The notes beneath the pieces are model-generated. The model saw nothing but the letters and a program-made list of their open reading frames with translations. It was not told the DNA's origin and did not search any database. A DNA stretch of 64,000 nucleotides from Actimicrobium sp047621665. GTDB lineage: Bacteria; Pseudomonadota; Gammaproteobacteria; Burkholderiales; Burkholderiaceae_D. This document shows positions 1 through 8,353 of this stretch, piece by piece. Numbering within the stretch: the first letter of the stretch is position 1; each line of letters opens with the position of its first letter. The position numbers and the translations under genes were made by a program. Location: contig JBLHMB010000001.1 in assembly GCA_047621665.1 (NCBI GenBank), positions 124,001 through 188,000 on the forward strand. The letters run 5' to 3'.

Positions 1-158
1 TTGTGTAATTTCGCTGCCATCAGGTCGACTTCCGCTTGCGCGCCGCCGAGGTCGAATTGCGGGTCGCTATCTTGCGCGAGCGTGAGTCCTGCTTCGAATA
101 ACGGAATGCTGGTGTCTTGTTGCACAAGGGCGGCGAAATAGTCCAGTGGAGTAATCAT
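1..158 (-). CDS. SirB1-like protein, N-terminal fragment (runs off the window)
   Basis: Only about the first 52 codons are in the window; the gene continues past its left edge. The visible protein starts MITPLDYFAALVQ and continues through an IPLFEAGLTLAQD segment, which resembles the N-terminus of SirB1/transglutaminase-like TPR proteins that often sit beside murJ in betaproteobacteria. The start codon overlaps the murJ stop codon in an ATGA arrangement, so it is probably translated with murJ. The family assignment rests on this short stretch and on synteny. Confidence 0.6.
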   Translation of the reverse strand, partial: MITPLDYFAALVQQDTSIPLFEAGLTLAQDSDPQFDLGGAQAEVDLMAAKLH

Positions 159-1705
159 GCTGCAGATCGCTTGAAGTCAGCGGGTCGGAAGCCCATGGTA
201 ACCAGCGCACCGAAATAAGTGACAGCACACACTAGCAGCACCAGCAACAGCATGCCGACGCGGTGCAAAGGTTGTGCTTGCATCGCGATCCAGTCCGACT
301 GGCCAGCGGCCCACAGCGCTACGCCAGCCATCAAAAACAGTGCTCCCGTCAGCTTGACCAAAAACATGCGCCATCCCTTCCTGGCAACGTAGATGCCGCG
401 TCGACGTAAGCCGAGGTATAGAAAGATTGCATTAATACAGGCACCCAGTCCAATCGACAGTGCCAGACCTGCGAGTGCCAGGCGAGGTACGAAAATCAAG
501 TTCATCAATTGGGTGGCAATCAGCACGCCAATAGCGATCTTGACCGGGGTGCGGATATCCTGTTTGGCATAAAATCCCGGGGCCAATATCTTTACCACGA
601 TCAGTCCTATTAGTCCGACACCATAGGCAATCAGTGCTTGTCCGGTCATCGACACAGCGCGGGCATCGAATTTTCCATAGTGAAATAACGTTGCGGTTAG
701 AGGTTCTGACAAGGTGGCCAGACCCACAGCAGCTGGCAGAGCCAGCAGGAAGGTGAGTCGCAGGCCCCAGTCCAGTAATGCCGAATATTCGACCGGGTCG
801 CCATTGGCGTGGGCTTTCGACAAACTTGGCAGCAGGACTGTCCCTAATGCGACGCCCAGTAGCGCAGTTGGAAATTCCATCAGGCGGTCTGCAAATGATA
901 GCCAGGACACACTGCCCAGTTCAAGATGCGACGCAATATTGGTATTAATTACCAGGCTGATTTGCGCAACGGAAACTGCAAAAGTAGCCGGAGCCATTTG
1001 TTTTAACACGCGTCGCACCCCCGGATCTGCCAGAGCGAAACGCGGATTAAACGTAATGCGTGGCAGCATTCCAATTCGCAGCAACGCGGGTATCTGGATG
1101 GCCAGTTGCAGTAATCCACCAAAAAAAACGGCAAAGCCCAATGCATAGATCGGTTTTGCAAGTAGCGGTGCGATCAGCACGGAGGTTATGATGAACGACA
1201 AATTAAGCAGCACAGGTGTGAAGGCCGGTATGCGAAACTCGCTCCAGGTATTGAGAATGCCGCCAGCCAGCGCAACCAGCGACATGAACCCGATGTAGGG
1301 AAACATGATGCGGGTCATGACCACCGTGGTATCGAAAACGGCTTGGTCGGCCGCCAATCCGCTGGCCATCAGGTACACGATCACTGGCGCGCCAACAATT
1401 CCTGCAAGGCAGGTCAGCAATAACGCCCAGGTCAGGATGGTGGCAACATGGTCAGCTAGTAATTTGCTGGCGGCATCACCGCGCTGGTTACGGTATTCGG
1501 CAAGAATCGGCACAAAGGCCTGGGCAAAGGCCCCTTCGGCAAACAAGCGGCGCAGCAGGTTGGGGATCCGGAAGGCAACAAAAAAGGCATCAGTGGCACC
1601 GGAAGCGCCGAATGCACGGGTAATGAGGACGTCGCGTATCAGACCGGTGATGCGGGATAGCATTGTCATGCCGAATATTGTGGCGAGTGTTTTATGCAGG
1701 TTCAT
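155..1705 (-). CDS. murJ: Lipid II flippase MurJ (MviN)
   Basis: MurJ flips the peptidoglycan precursor lipid II across the inner membrane. The 516-residue polytopic protein has the family N-terminal signature: MTMLSRITGLIRDVL, then FRIPNLLRRLFAEGAFAQAF around residues 46-65. These carry the conserved arginines and the AEGAFAQAFVP motif typical of the family. Length is normal. It is transcribed divergently from rpsT, a common betaproteobacterial neighbour, and its stop overlaps the start of the SirB1-like gene by four bases. Confidence 0.96.
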   Translation of the reverse strand: MNLHKTLATIFGMTMLSRITGLIRDVLITRAFGASGATDAFFVAFRIPNLLRRLFAEGAFAQAFVPILAEYRNQRGDAASKLLADHVATILTWALLLTCLAGIVGAPVIVYLMASGLAADQAVFDTTVVMTRIMFPYIGFMSLVALAGGILNTWSEFRIPAFTPVLLNLSFIITSVLIAPLLAKPIYALGFAVFFGGLLQLAIQIPALLRIGMLPRITFNPRFALADPGVRRVLKQMAPATFAVSVAQISLVINTNIASHLELGSVSWLSFADRLMEFPTALLGVALGTVLLPSLSKAHANGDPVEYSALLDWGLRLTFLLALPAAVGLATLSEPLTATLFHYGKFDARAVSMTGQALIAYGVGLIGLIVVKILAPGFYAKQDIRTPVKIAIGVLIATQLMNLIFVPRLALAGLALSIGLGACINAIFLYLGLRRRGIYVARKGWRMFLVKLTGALFLMAGVALWAAGQSDWIAMQAQPLHRVGMLLLVLLVCAVTYFGALVTMGFRPADFKRSAA

Positions 1706-1791
1706 GGGGCGGATTATAGCTGTTCGACTCTGTCTGCCATCGCCCGCCTGCCCGTGCTTACAGGGGCATCTAACTTGTTCCTTCAGTTAGT

Positions 1792-1820
1792 TTGCCCTTT
1801 CGTATAAAAGCCGATATACT
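1792..1820 (+). promoter_or_regulatory. Sigma-70-type promoter of rpsT
   Basis: A TTGCCC hexamer (1792-1797) and a TATACT hexamer (1815-1820) are separated by exactly 17 bases, matching the consensus well. It lies about 78 bases upstream of the rpsT start, leaving a short leader. Assigned by eye only. Confidence 0.65.
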
Positions 1821-1897
1821 CTGGGGCTTCACAGAATTCTGTCTAACTCCAGCGTCATTGATGGCGCACCCTGACCTCGATTTAGGAAATATCACTC

Positions 1898-2161
1898 ATG
1901 GCAAATACCGCACAAGCACGCAAGCGCGCACGTCAAGCAGTTAAGCAAAACGCGCACAACTCGAGCCAGCGCTCATCGCTGCGTACAGCAATCAAAGCTA
2001 TCCGCAAGGCAATTCAAGGCGGCGACAAAGCGGTAGCAACCCAAGTGTTTCAATCATCGATTTCCATTATCGACCGCATCGCCGACAAGAAAATTATCCA
2101 CAAGAACAAAGCAGCACGCCACAAGAGCCGTATGGCAGCAGCATTGAAGGCATTGGCCTGA
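1898..2161 (+). CDS. rpsT: 30S ribosomal protein S20
   Basis: S20 binds 16S rRNA early in small-subunit assembly. The 87-residue basic protein starts MANTAQARKRARQ and contains the conserved VKQNAHNSSQRSSLRTAIK segment and a C-terminal HKNKAARHKSRM motif, all diagnostic. An AGGAAA ribosome-binding site precedes the ATG. It is monocistronic, between its own promoter and a strong terminator. Confidence 0.98.
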   Translation: MANTAQARKRARQAVKQNAHNSSQRSSLRTAIKAIRKAIQGGDKAVATQVFQSSISIIDRIADKKIIHKNKAARHKSRMAAALKALA

Positions 2162-2176
2162 TTCGTATTTTTTGGT

Positions 2177-2193
2177 GAGGCGCTATGCGCCTC
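2177..2193 (+). other. Short perfect hairpin in the rpsT 3' region
   Basis: GAGGCGC, a TAT loop, then GCGCCTC gives a 7-bp perfect stem 15 bases after the rpsT stop and before the main terminator. It has no T-tract, so it may stabilise the mRNA end rather than terminate. Function unknown. Confidence 0.45.
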
Positions 2194-2202
2194 CCCCATA
2201 TT

Positions 2203-2239
2203 AAAAAACCCGCATGGTTAATCCAATGCGGGTTTTTTT
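2203..2239. terminator. Bidirectional intrinsic terminator between rpsT and the DUF192 gene
   Basis: Stem CCCGCAT (2209-2215) pairs with ATGCGGG (2226-2232) and is flanked by an A-run on the left and seven T residues on the right. It can end both the rightward rpsT transcript and the leftward DUF192 transcript, which converge here. Confidence 0.85.
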
Positions 2240-2250
2240 ACGTGTTCTGC

Positions 2251-2706
2251 TTATCTTGCTTTCGGTAATCCATCGATGACCATGCCTGCCTTGATGTTTT
2301 TCTGCTTGAACCATCCGGCATTCATCTCAAGGGCATAACGCACTGGCTTGAGGCCGCAATGTGATTCAGTGGTTTGTGGCTTCATATCTTCTATGTTGAT
2401 GATTTTTCCGTCATCGTCGAGGAACGCTACGGACAGTGGTAACAGCGTGTTCTTCATCCACATGCAGACACCTGCCGGTGCGCCAAACAGGAACACCATT
2501 CCTTCGTTTGTCCCCATTTTTTCGCGAAACATCAGACCTTGTTCGCGTTCGGCTTCGCTTTCTGCCACTTCTGCCTTGATTAAATGGATGCCAGCCGAAA
2601 GAGATGCCACCTTAAATTTGATAGGTTGCTGTGCGCAGGCATGCGCGCTGAGCAAAAGCGCTCCGGAGAAGGCGAGCGCGCGGAGGGGGAAGGAGGAATA
2701 GGTCAT
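2251..2706 (-). CDS. Exported DUF192 family protein
   Basis: A DUF192 domain protein of about 151 residues, with the family core EREQGLMFREKM and an NTLLPLSVAFLDDDGKI stretch. The start MTYSSFPLRALAFSG gives a clean signal peptide ending near AHACAQQ. A longer reading from 2763 is unlikely, because its start codon abuts the T-tract of the upstream gene's terminator and adds 19 unrelated residues. Biochemical function of the family is not established. It converges with rpsT. Confidence 0.85.
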   Translation of the reverse strand: MTYSSFPLRALAFSGALLLSAHACAQQPIKFKVASLSAGIHLIKAEVAESEAEREQGLMFREKMGTNEGMVFLFGAPAGVCMWMKNTLLPLSVAFLDDDGKIINIEDMKPQTTESHCGLKPVRYALEMNAGWFKQKNIKAGMVIDGLPKAR

Positions 2707-2767
2707 TGTGATGTTCAGTATTCGCTTAAAAAGTGAGACCGGCGTTGTAAAGCGTTCGGCCATAAAA

Positions 2768-2789
2768 AAAGGCAGGATAACCTGCCTTT
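2768..2789 (-). terminator. Intrinsic terminator of the Ala/Lys-rich small gene
   Basis: A nine-pair stem with AGGCAGG/CCTGCCT as its core (2768-2776 with 2781-2789, TTAT loop on the minus strand) is followed by a T-run on the minus strand. It separates the small exported protein gene from the DUF192 gene. Confidence 0.8.
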
Positions 2790-2810
2790 CGGTCCGAGCT
2801 TAACAGCGAA

Positions 2811-3038
2811 TTACTTCGCTGCTGGTGCCATTTCACTTTTTTTCATCTCGTCTTTTTTCATTTCATCTTTTTTTGCTTTTTTATGCTTCATTTCTTTTTT
2901 AGCTGGTGCAGCTGGTGCATCAGCTGCTGGTGCTGTAGCGGCAGGAGCTGCAGGAGCCATTGGCGCAGCAGTGTGGCTGGCAGCGAAAGCGGAAACAGCG
3001 AACAGACCAGCAACCAATGCAGCGATCAGGTTTTTCAT
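2811..3038 (-). CDS. Small exported Ala/Pro/Lys-rich low-complexity protein
   Basis: A 75-residue protein. MKNLIAALVAGLFAVSAFA is a convincing signal peptide, followed by an Ala/Pro-rich spacer and a lysine-rich tail with three near-repeats (KKDEM, KKDEM, KKSEM). No enzymatic domain is present. Similar Ala/Lys-rich periplasmic peptides are common in betaproteobacteria and some are stress-induced, but no role can be assigned here. It has its own terminator and a 270-base upstream region, so it is probably expressed alone. Confidence 0.75.
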   Translation of the reverse strand: MKNLIAALVAGLFAVSAFAASHTAAPMAPAAPAATAPAADAPAAPAKKEMKHKKAKKDEMKKDEMKKSEMAPAAK

Positions 3039-3308
3039 TTTGTAATCCTTCGAATTGGTACGATTGATAAGCGGTGATTCACATGAATCGTTAGCAATAA
3101 CGGCGTACCCGCGAGTGCGTTGACAGAGTTTTTAAAATAAAGCGAAAACATGTGAAATTACTTTGTTGTGATGATTGATACCCAATCCTGCAGCGATTTA
3201 CGAGGCGTCCGGAGCGAGCTCTGTTTTGCACTTCGTTACTAAGCAGTAGCCGGCGCGCTATGATGCAGACCAGTTTTTTCTTTTCTCACCATTTACTTTG
3301 GAAACTCG

Positions 3309-4487
3309 ATGCCTTTAAGATTGATGTTGTTCCTTGCATGCTTGTTCATGTTGCCGGCAGTCCAATCGGCACCGCGGGTTCCTGAGTCTGATGATGTTGT
3401 ACTAGAGCGCTTGCCATTTCGGCCAAATGATCCGATTGCGCGCGAGATGTCCGATTTGCGAAAAACACTTCAGCGTGACCCACGCGACCAGTCCGCGGCA
3501 CTGAAATTGGCACAGCGTTATTACGGGTTGGTGGCGGAGGAAGGTGACCCGCGTTACATCGGTTATGCGCAGGCAGCGCTGGAACCGTGGTGGGCGATGC
3601 GGGAGCCGCCGGTCGAAATTCAGGTCATGCGCGCCAGTCTGTTGCAGTTTAATCACGATTTCAGTGGTGCTGTCAGGGATCTTGACAGCGTGATTACCCG
3701 TTATCCCGGGCATGCCCAGGCGCGGGCGCTACGCGCCACCATTCACATGGTGCAAGCTCGCTATGCGCAGGCACATACCGATTGCATGGCCTTGCGCGGA
3801 TTGACCGACGAGGTTATTGCAACCGGCTGTCTCGCGATGGTTGACGGGCTGACTGGCAAGGCCCGACCGGCTTACGATACGTTACTGGAAAGTTTGAACC
3901 GACATCCCGAAGCGAGTCCGGGCGAGCGCTTGTGGGTACTCGTACGTCTGGCTGAAATCTCTCAGCGTATTGGCAAGGTCAAGATTGCCGAACAGCATTT
4001 CCAACAAGCTGTCGCACTCGACATCCCCGACACTTTCCTGCTTGCTGAATACGCAGATTTACTGATGGATCAGAAACGCGCCTCCGAAGTGGTTGCCCTG
4101 CTCAAGGACCGTACGCGCTCTGATGTGCTGTTGTTGCGACTGGTGTTCGCTGAGCGCATGTTGAAGTCACCTGATGCCGCGACATTACAAGACACACTTG
4201 CTGCACGCTACGCGGCGGCGCAGCTGCGCGGTGATACCGTGCATCAACAGGAGGAAGCCCGCTTCGTGCTGGCCATCGAGGGTGATGCGGACAAGGCGCT
4301 TGACCTGGCACTGAAAAACTGGACCGTTCAGCGTGAGCCGCGCGATGCCCGAATCGTTTTGGAGGCGGCTCTGGCTGCACGAAAGCCAGCCGCAGCACAA
4401 CCCGTTCTGACCTGGCTAACCGAGAGCCGGATTGAAGATCTCGTGTTGCTGGCACTCGCCAGTCAGGTTACTGGAGTCTCGCAATGA
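3309..4487 (+). CDS. Exported TPR-repeat protein
   Basis: A 392-residue protein with an N-terminal signal peptide (MPLRLMLFLACLFMLPAVQSA). Its helical TPR-like repeats include MRASLLQFNHDFSGAVRDLD, LRATIHMVQARYAQAHTDC and LAEISQRIGKVKIAEQHF. TPRs are protein-binding scaffolds, so a periplasmic adaptor role is likely but the partner is unknown. Its stop overlaps the start of the HupE/UreJ-like membrane protein by four bases (ATGA), so the pair is translationally coupled and probably works together. Confidence 0.8.
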   Translation: MPLRLMLFLACLFMLPAVQSAPRVPESDDVVLERLPFRPNDPIAREMSDLRKTLQRDPRDQSAALKLAQRYYGLVAEEGDPRYIGYAQAALEPWWAMREPPVEIQVMRASLLQFNHDFSGAVRDLDSVITRYPGHAQARALRATIHMVQARYAQAHTDCMALRGLTDEVIATGCLAMVDGLTGKARPAYDTLLESLNRHPEASPGERLWVLVRLAEISQRIGKVKIAEQHFQQAVALDIPDTFLLAEYADLLMDQKRASEVVALLKDRTRSDVLLLRLVFAERMLKSPDAATLQDTLAARYAAAQLRGDTVHQQEEARFVLAIEGDADKALDLALKNWTVQREPRDARIVLEAALAARKPAAAQPVLTWLTESRIEDLVLLALASQVTGVSQ

Positions 4488-5608
4488 AGCGCCTGTTTCT
4501 GTTTGGTCTGTTCTGTTTTTTTTCGTTCTCGGCACAGGCGCACAAGCCGAGCGACAGCTATCTGAACTTTAGTGTCGAGGGTAAGTCGATTAACGGACAG
4601 TGGGATATTGCGTTACGTGACCTCGACTTTGCGCTTGGTCTCGATGCAAATGGCGATGCGGCCATCACCTGGGGCGAGGTCAAAGCGAAACAGACTGAGA
4701 TCGATGCTTATGCGATGGCACGGTTGAACTTGCAATCGGATGGTCAATCTTGTCCTGCGACCGTTACCGGTCATCTAGTCGACGACCATACCGATGGTGC
4801 TTACGTGGTGCTGCTTTTCCAGGCGCAATGTGCGCAACCTATCAAACTCTTACAGGCGCGATACGGACTTTTTTTTGACGTTGACCCGCAGCACAAGGGT
4901 TTATTACAGTTGCAATATCAGGGCGTCTCGACTACCGCAATTTTCAGCCCGGAAAAAGCCACTCAGCAATTCTCGCTCACGACGCCAAGCCGGATCAGAC
5001 AATTTGTCGATTATGCCCGTGAAGGTGTCTGGCATATCTGGATTGGTTACGATCACATTCTTTTTCTACTGGCATTGCTTTTGCCAGCGGTGGTCATTCG
5101 CCAGCGCAAGCAGTGGCAGGCAGTTGATGCTTTCAAGCCGGCATTCTGGTCGGTCCTGAAAATCGTTACAGCATTCACACTGGCTCACTCGATTACGTTG
5201 ACGCTGGCGACACTCGGCTTGATCAGTCTGCCATCGCGTTGGGTGGAGTCCATCATCGCCGCCTCGGTGGTGATCGCTGCGCTCAATAATATTTATCCAC
5301 TGTTTCGCGAGCGCCGCTGGATGATGGCGTTTGTGTTCGGGTTGATCCATGGTTTTGGTTTCGCCACAGTACTCAGTGATCTGGGTTTGCCGAAGAGCGC
5401 ACTGGCACTTGCCTTGGTCGGTTTCAATGTCGGCGTCGAAGCCGGGCAACTTGCTATCGTCGCGGCATTTCTGCCGGTTGCTTTTTATCTGCGCCACACA
5501 CTACTTTATCGCAAGGTTATCTTGCTAGGTGGTTCTGCACTCATTGCACTGTTGGCCGGCGGTTGGTTGATAGAACGGGCATTCAACATGAAATTCCTAC
5601 CATTCTAA
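4484..5608 (+). CDS. HupE/UreJ_2-type membrane protein
   Basis: A 374-residue protein. A signal peptide and a periplasmic domain (HKPSDSYLNFSVEG onward) come first. From about residue 180 there is a HupE/UreJ-like membrane domain with HIWIGYDHILFLLALLLPAV, TAFTLAHSITL and LIHGFGFA, whose histidines suggest metal handling. HupE and UreJ relatives are nickel transporters, but this long form with an N-terminal domain is widespread and uncharacterised, so nickel is only a possibility. It overlaps the TPR gene upstream and converges with rluE, sharing four bases. Confidence 0.8.
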   Translation: MKRLFLFGLFCFFSFSAQAHKPSDSYLNFSVEGKSINGQWDIALRDLDFALGLDANGDAAITWGEVKAKQTEIDAYAMARLNLQSDGQSCPATVTGHLVDDHTDGAYVVLLFQAQCAQPIKLLQARYGLFFDVDPQHKGLLQLQYQGVSTTAIFSPEKATQQFSLTTPSRIRQFVDYAREGVWHIWIGYDHILFLLALLLPAVVIRQRKQWQAVDAFKPAFWSVLKIVTAFTLAHSITLTLATLGLISLPSRWVESIIAASVVIAALNNIYPLFRERRWMMAFVFGLIHGFGFATVLSDLGLPKSALALALVGFNVGVEAGQLAIVAAFLPVAFYLRHTLLYRKVILLGGSALIALLAGGWLIERAFNMKFLPF

Positions 5609-6174
5609 CGACGCAATGCCTTCAGTTCTGCAGCATCGACGGCACGCGATTCACCTGGAAGTAACGGATGGCTTTCCAGGGAATATGGGCCTATTGCAAT
5701 GCGCACTAACCGCAGCGTCGGTAGTCCGACGGCCGCCGTCATGCGTCGGACCTGACGATTTTTTCCTTCGGTGATCGTCAATGCCAGCCAGCGTGTCGGG
5801 GCCGTCGCGCGCTGCCGGATTGGCGGATCGCGAGGCCACAACCACGCCGGTTCGGCAACCTCAGTCACTTTGGCAGGTTTGCTGGTGAAATCACCGAGAT
5901 CTATGCCGGCGCGTAATTTTTTCAATGCGTCAGCGTCCGGAATACCCTCTATCTGTACAAGGTAAGTCTTGGGTTGTTTGTGTGTCGGGTCGCTGATGTC
6001 ATGCTGGAGTTGGCCCTCGTCCGTCAGCAGCATCAATCCTTCGCTGTCGGCATCGAGCCGACCGGCGGGGTAGACGTCGGGAATGTCCAGATGATCAGCG
6101 AGCGTCGTGCGCCCGTTTTGCCGTGAAAATTGACAAAGAACAAGGTACGGTTTGTTGAATAGGATAAGCGCCAT
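5605..6174 (-). CDS. rluE: 23S rRNA pseudouridine synthase, RluE type
   Basis: A 189-residue stand-alone catalytic domain of the RsuA/RluB/E/F group. GRLDADSEGLMLLT carries the catalytic aspartate (D41), and the later KTYLVQIEG and GKNRQVRRMTAAVGLPTLRLVR motifs are typical. It lacks an S4 domain, and the short length plus the start MALILFNKPYLVLCQF match RluE, which modifies U2457 (E. coli numbering). It is convergent with the HupE-like gene with a 4-base overlap. Confidence 0.9.
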   Translation of the reverse strand: MALILFNKPYLVLCQFSRQNGRTTLADHLDIPDVYPAGRLDADSEGLMLLTDEGQLQHDISDPTHKQPKTYLVQIEGIPDADALKKLRAGIDLGDFTSKPAKVTEVAEPAWLWPRDPPIRQRATAPTRWLALTITEGKNRQVRRMTAAVGLPTLRLVRIAIGPYSLESHPLLPGESRAVDAAELKALRR

Positions 6175-6314
6175 GCGATATTTTTCGGGGTCTGAAATAA
6201 ATGTATCCTATTATTCTAAGCTCCTTGAATGCGATATTACCGGACTAATCGATGATTGCCGGTGTCGCAAACCGGTGGCATCCAGTAAAATATGATGGCA
6301 TAATACGAAACGTT

Positions 6315-6335
6315 GTCTTATGTCTTATATAAGAC
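6315..6335. promoter_or_regulatory. 14-bp perfect palindrome plus half-site upstream of icd
   Basis: GTCTTATATAAGAC (6322-6335) is a perfect palindrome, and an additional direct copy of its left half, GTCTTAT, abuts it at 6315-6321. It lies about 65 bases before the icd start and just downstream of a plausible -10 (CATAAT, 6299-6304). That position suits a repressor operator or road-block. The cognate regulator is not in the window and is not named. Confidence 0.55.
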
Positions 6336-6398
6336 TTGGCTGCCAAGTCAGCTGCTCAGTCACTGATTTCGCCTTCTTTTCCCGTACCGGAGACATCG

Positions 6399-7652
6399 AT
6401 GTACCAACATATCAAAGTGCCTGCTGAAGGCAAAAAAATTACGGTCAATGCCGATTTTTCGTTGAATGTACCAAATAACCCGATCGTGCCCTACATCGAA
6501 GGCGATGGTACCGGCATTGATATTAGCCCCGTCATGATCAAGGTCATTGACGCAGCCGTGGCCAAGGCCTATGGCGGTGAGCGTAAGATCAGTTGGATGG
6601 AAATTTTTGCCGGTGAAAAGTCGACCAACGTCTACGGACCGGATGTCTGGCTGCCGGAAGAAACGTTGCATGCATTGAAAGACTACGTTGTATCAATCAA
6701 GGGACCATTGACGACCCCGGTTGGTGGCGGCATTCGTTCACTGAATGTGGCATTGCGCCAGCAACTCGATCTGTATGTCTGCCTGCGTCCTGTGCGTTAT
6801 TTCACCGGCGTCCCTTCGCCTGTGAAAGAGCCCGAAAAAACTGACATGGTAATTTTCCGTGAAAACTCGGAAGATATTTACGCCGGTATTGAATGGCAAG
6901 CCGGCAGCGATAGTGCCAAGAAGCTGATCGACTTCCTGATCAAAGAAATGGGTGTTACCAAGATCCGCTTCCCGGAAACGTCCGGTATCGGTATCAAGCC
7001 GGTCTCGCGTGAGGGCACCGAGCGGCTGGTTCGTAAGGCCATTCAGTATGCGATCGATAATGATAAGCCATCGGTGACGATCGTACACAAGGGCAATATC
7101 ATGAAGTACACCGAAGGTGGCTTCCGCGACTGGGCTTATGATCTGGCACAAAATGAATTCGGTGCCGAAATGATCGATGGTGGTCCATGGTGCAAATTCA
7201 AGAACTCGAAAACCGGACGCGATATCATGGTCAAGGATTCGATTGCCGATGCCTTCCTGCAGCAGATTTTATTGCGTCCTGCCGAGTACAGCGTTATTGC
7301 TACATTGAACCTGAATGGTGATTACATTTCAGATGCTCTGGCAGCACAAGTGGGCGGCATCGGTATTGCACCGGGAGCTAATCTGTCGGACTCGATCGCC
7401 ATGTTTGAAGCGACACACGGTACCGCACCAAAATATGCAGGTAAGGATTACGTCAATCCGGGCTCGCTGATTCTGTCGGCTGAAATGATGTTGCGTCACA
7501 TGGGCTGGCTCGAGGCAGCCGATCTGATTATTAGTTCGATGCAAAATTCGATCGCGTCCAAAAAAGTGACGTATGACTTTGCGCGTCTGATGGAAGGTGC
7601 AACACAAGTGTCGTGTTCCGGTTTCGGTGATGTGATGATTGAACATATGTAA
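6399..7652 (+). CDS. icd: Isocitrate dehydrogenase (NADP-dependent)
   Basis: A TCA-cycle enzyme converting isocitrate to 2-oxoglutarate and CO2. The 417-residue protein starts MYQHIKVPAEG, supported by a GGAG ribosome-binding site (6389-6392) seven bases before the ATG. An earlier TTG at 6336 lies within the putative operator and is unlikely. IFRENSEDIYAGIEW contains the regulatory serine phosphorylated by AceK in E. coli, and IEGDGTGIDI and GSLILSAEMMLRHMGW are family motifs. A UUCG-loop terminator follows. Confidence 0.97.
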   Translation: MYQHIKVPAEGKKITVNADFSLNVPNNPIVPYIEGDGTGIDISPVMIKVIDAAVAKAYGGERKISWMEIFAGEKSTNVYGPDVWLPEETLHALKDYVVSIKGPLTTPVGGGIRSLNVALRQQLDLYVCLRPVRYFTGVPSPVKEPEKTDMVIFRENSEDIYAGIEWQAGSDSAKKLIDFLIKEMGVTKIRFPETSGIGIKPVSREGTERLVRKAIQYAIDNDKPSVTIVHKGNIMKYTEGGFRDWAYDLAQNEFGAEMIDGGPWCKFKNSKTGRDIMVKDSIADAFLQQILLRPAEYSVIATLNLNGDYISDALAAQVGGIGIAPGANLSDSIAMFEATHGTAPKYAGKDYVNPGSLILSAEMMLRHMGWLEAADLIISSMQNSIASKKVTYDFARLMEGATQVSCSGFGDVMIEHM

Positions 7653-7684
7653 TTGCTTGAGTACTGCACGTTCGAAAAGCAAAC

Positions 7685-7716
7685 AAAAAAGCCGGTCATT
7701 CGTGACTGGCTTTTTT
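7685..7716. terminator. Bidirectional terminator with TTCG tetraloop between icd and the response regulator gene
   Basis: GCCGGTCA (7691-7698) pairs with TGACTGGC (7703-7710), with one G-T pair, across a TTCG loop. An A-run precedes it and six T residues follow. It serves both converging genes. Confidence 0.88.
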
Positions 7717-8344
7717 ATATTTTCAGCGGGGCCCGTTCCAACGCAAACCGAATTAGGTCGGCCTGACCCTCAATGCCAAGTTTCCGCGTGATATTGAGGC
7801 GGTGCGTCTCCACCGTACGTACGCTCAAGTCAAGTTCACGCGCGATGTGCTTGTTGGATTTGCCGTTGGCGATCGATTGCAACACTTCATTTTCGCGTGG
7901 AGTCAGCACGACAGGCGGGCTGAACTGAGACGTCATTTTCCTGGCAATACCTGCGCTGTAGTAGGTGCCCCCTGCCATCACTGTATCGATCGCCGTAATA
8001 ATATCGATCGCCGGCGCGTCTTTTAAAACGTATCCGCGGGCTCCACTCTGGATCGATTGCATCACGTACTCGGCGCTGTCATGCATGCTTAGCATCAGAA
8101 CTGCGACGGCAGGATGGAGCGTATGAAATCGTGCAGTCAGTTCAATTCCGTTGATACCGGCAAGATTAATATCCATCAGCACCAGATCAATATTTTTGGT
8201 CGACGCGTGGCATAACGCGTCACCCGCGTTACTTGCTTCAGCAACGATCTCAAAATGCGCAACTGTTTCCAGTCGGGCTCGCAGTCCGTCGCGTACCAGT
8301 GGATGGTCATCTACAAGTAAAATCTGAATCACAGTTGAAGCCAT
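7715..8344 (-). CDS. NarL/FixJ-family response regulator
   Basis: A 209-residue regulator. The receiver domain has the acidic pair VDDHP (residues 11-15), phospho-acceptor D58 in LVLMDINLAG, and K108 in YVLKDAP. The C-terminal LuxR-type helix-turn-helix reads LTPRENEVLQSIANGKSNKHIAREL. It starts nine bases after the sensor kinase gene, forming a two-gene unit. Targets are unknown; no binding site was identified. Confidence 0.93.
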   Translation of the reverse strand: MASTVIQILLVDDHPLVRDGLRARLETVAHFEIVAEASNAGDALCHASTKNIDLVLMDINLAGINGIELTARFHTLHPAVAVLMLSMHDSAEYVMQSIQSGARGYVLKDAPAIDIITAIDTVMAGGTYYSAGIARKMTSQFSPPVVLTPRENEVLQSIANGKSNKHIARELDLSVRTVETHRLNITRKLGIEGQADLIRFALERAPLKI

Positions 8345-8353
8345 TATGAAAAA

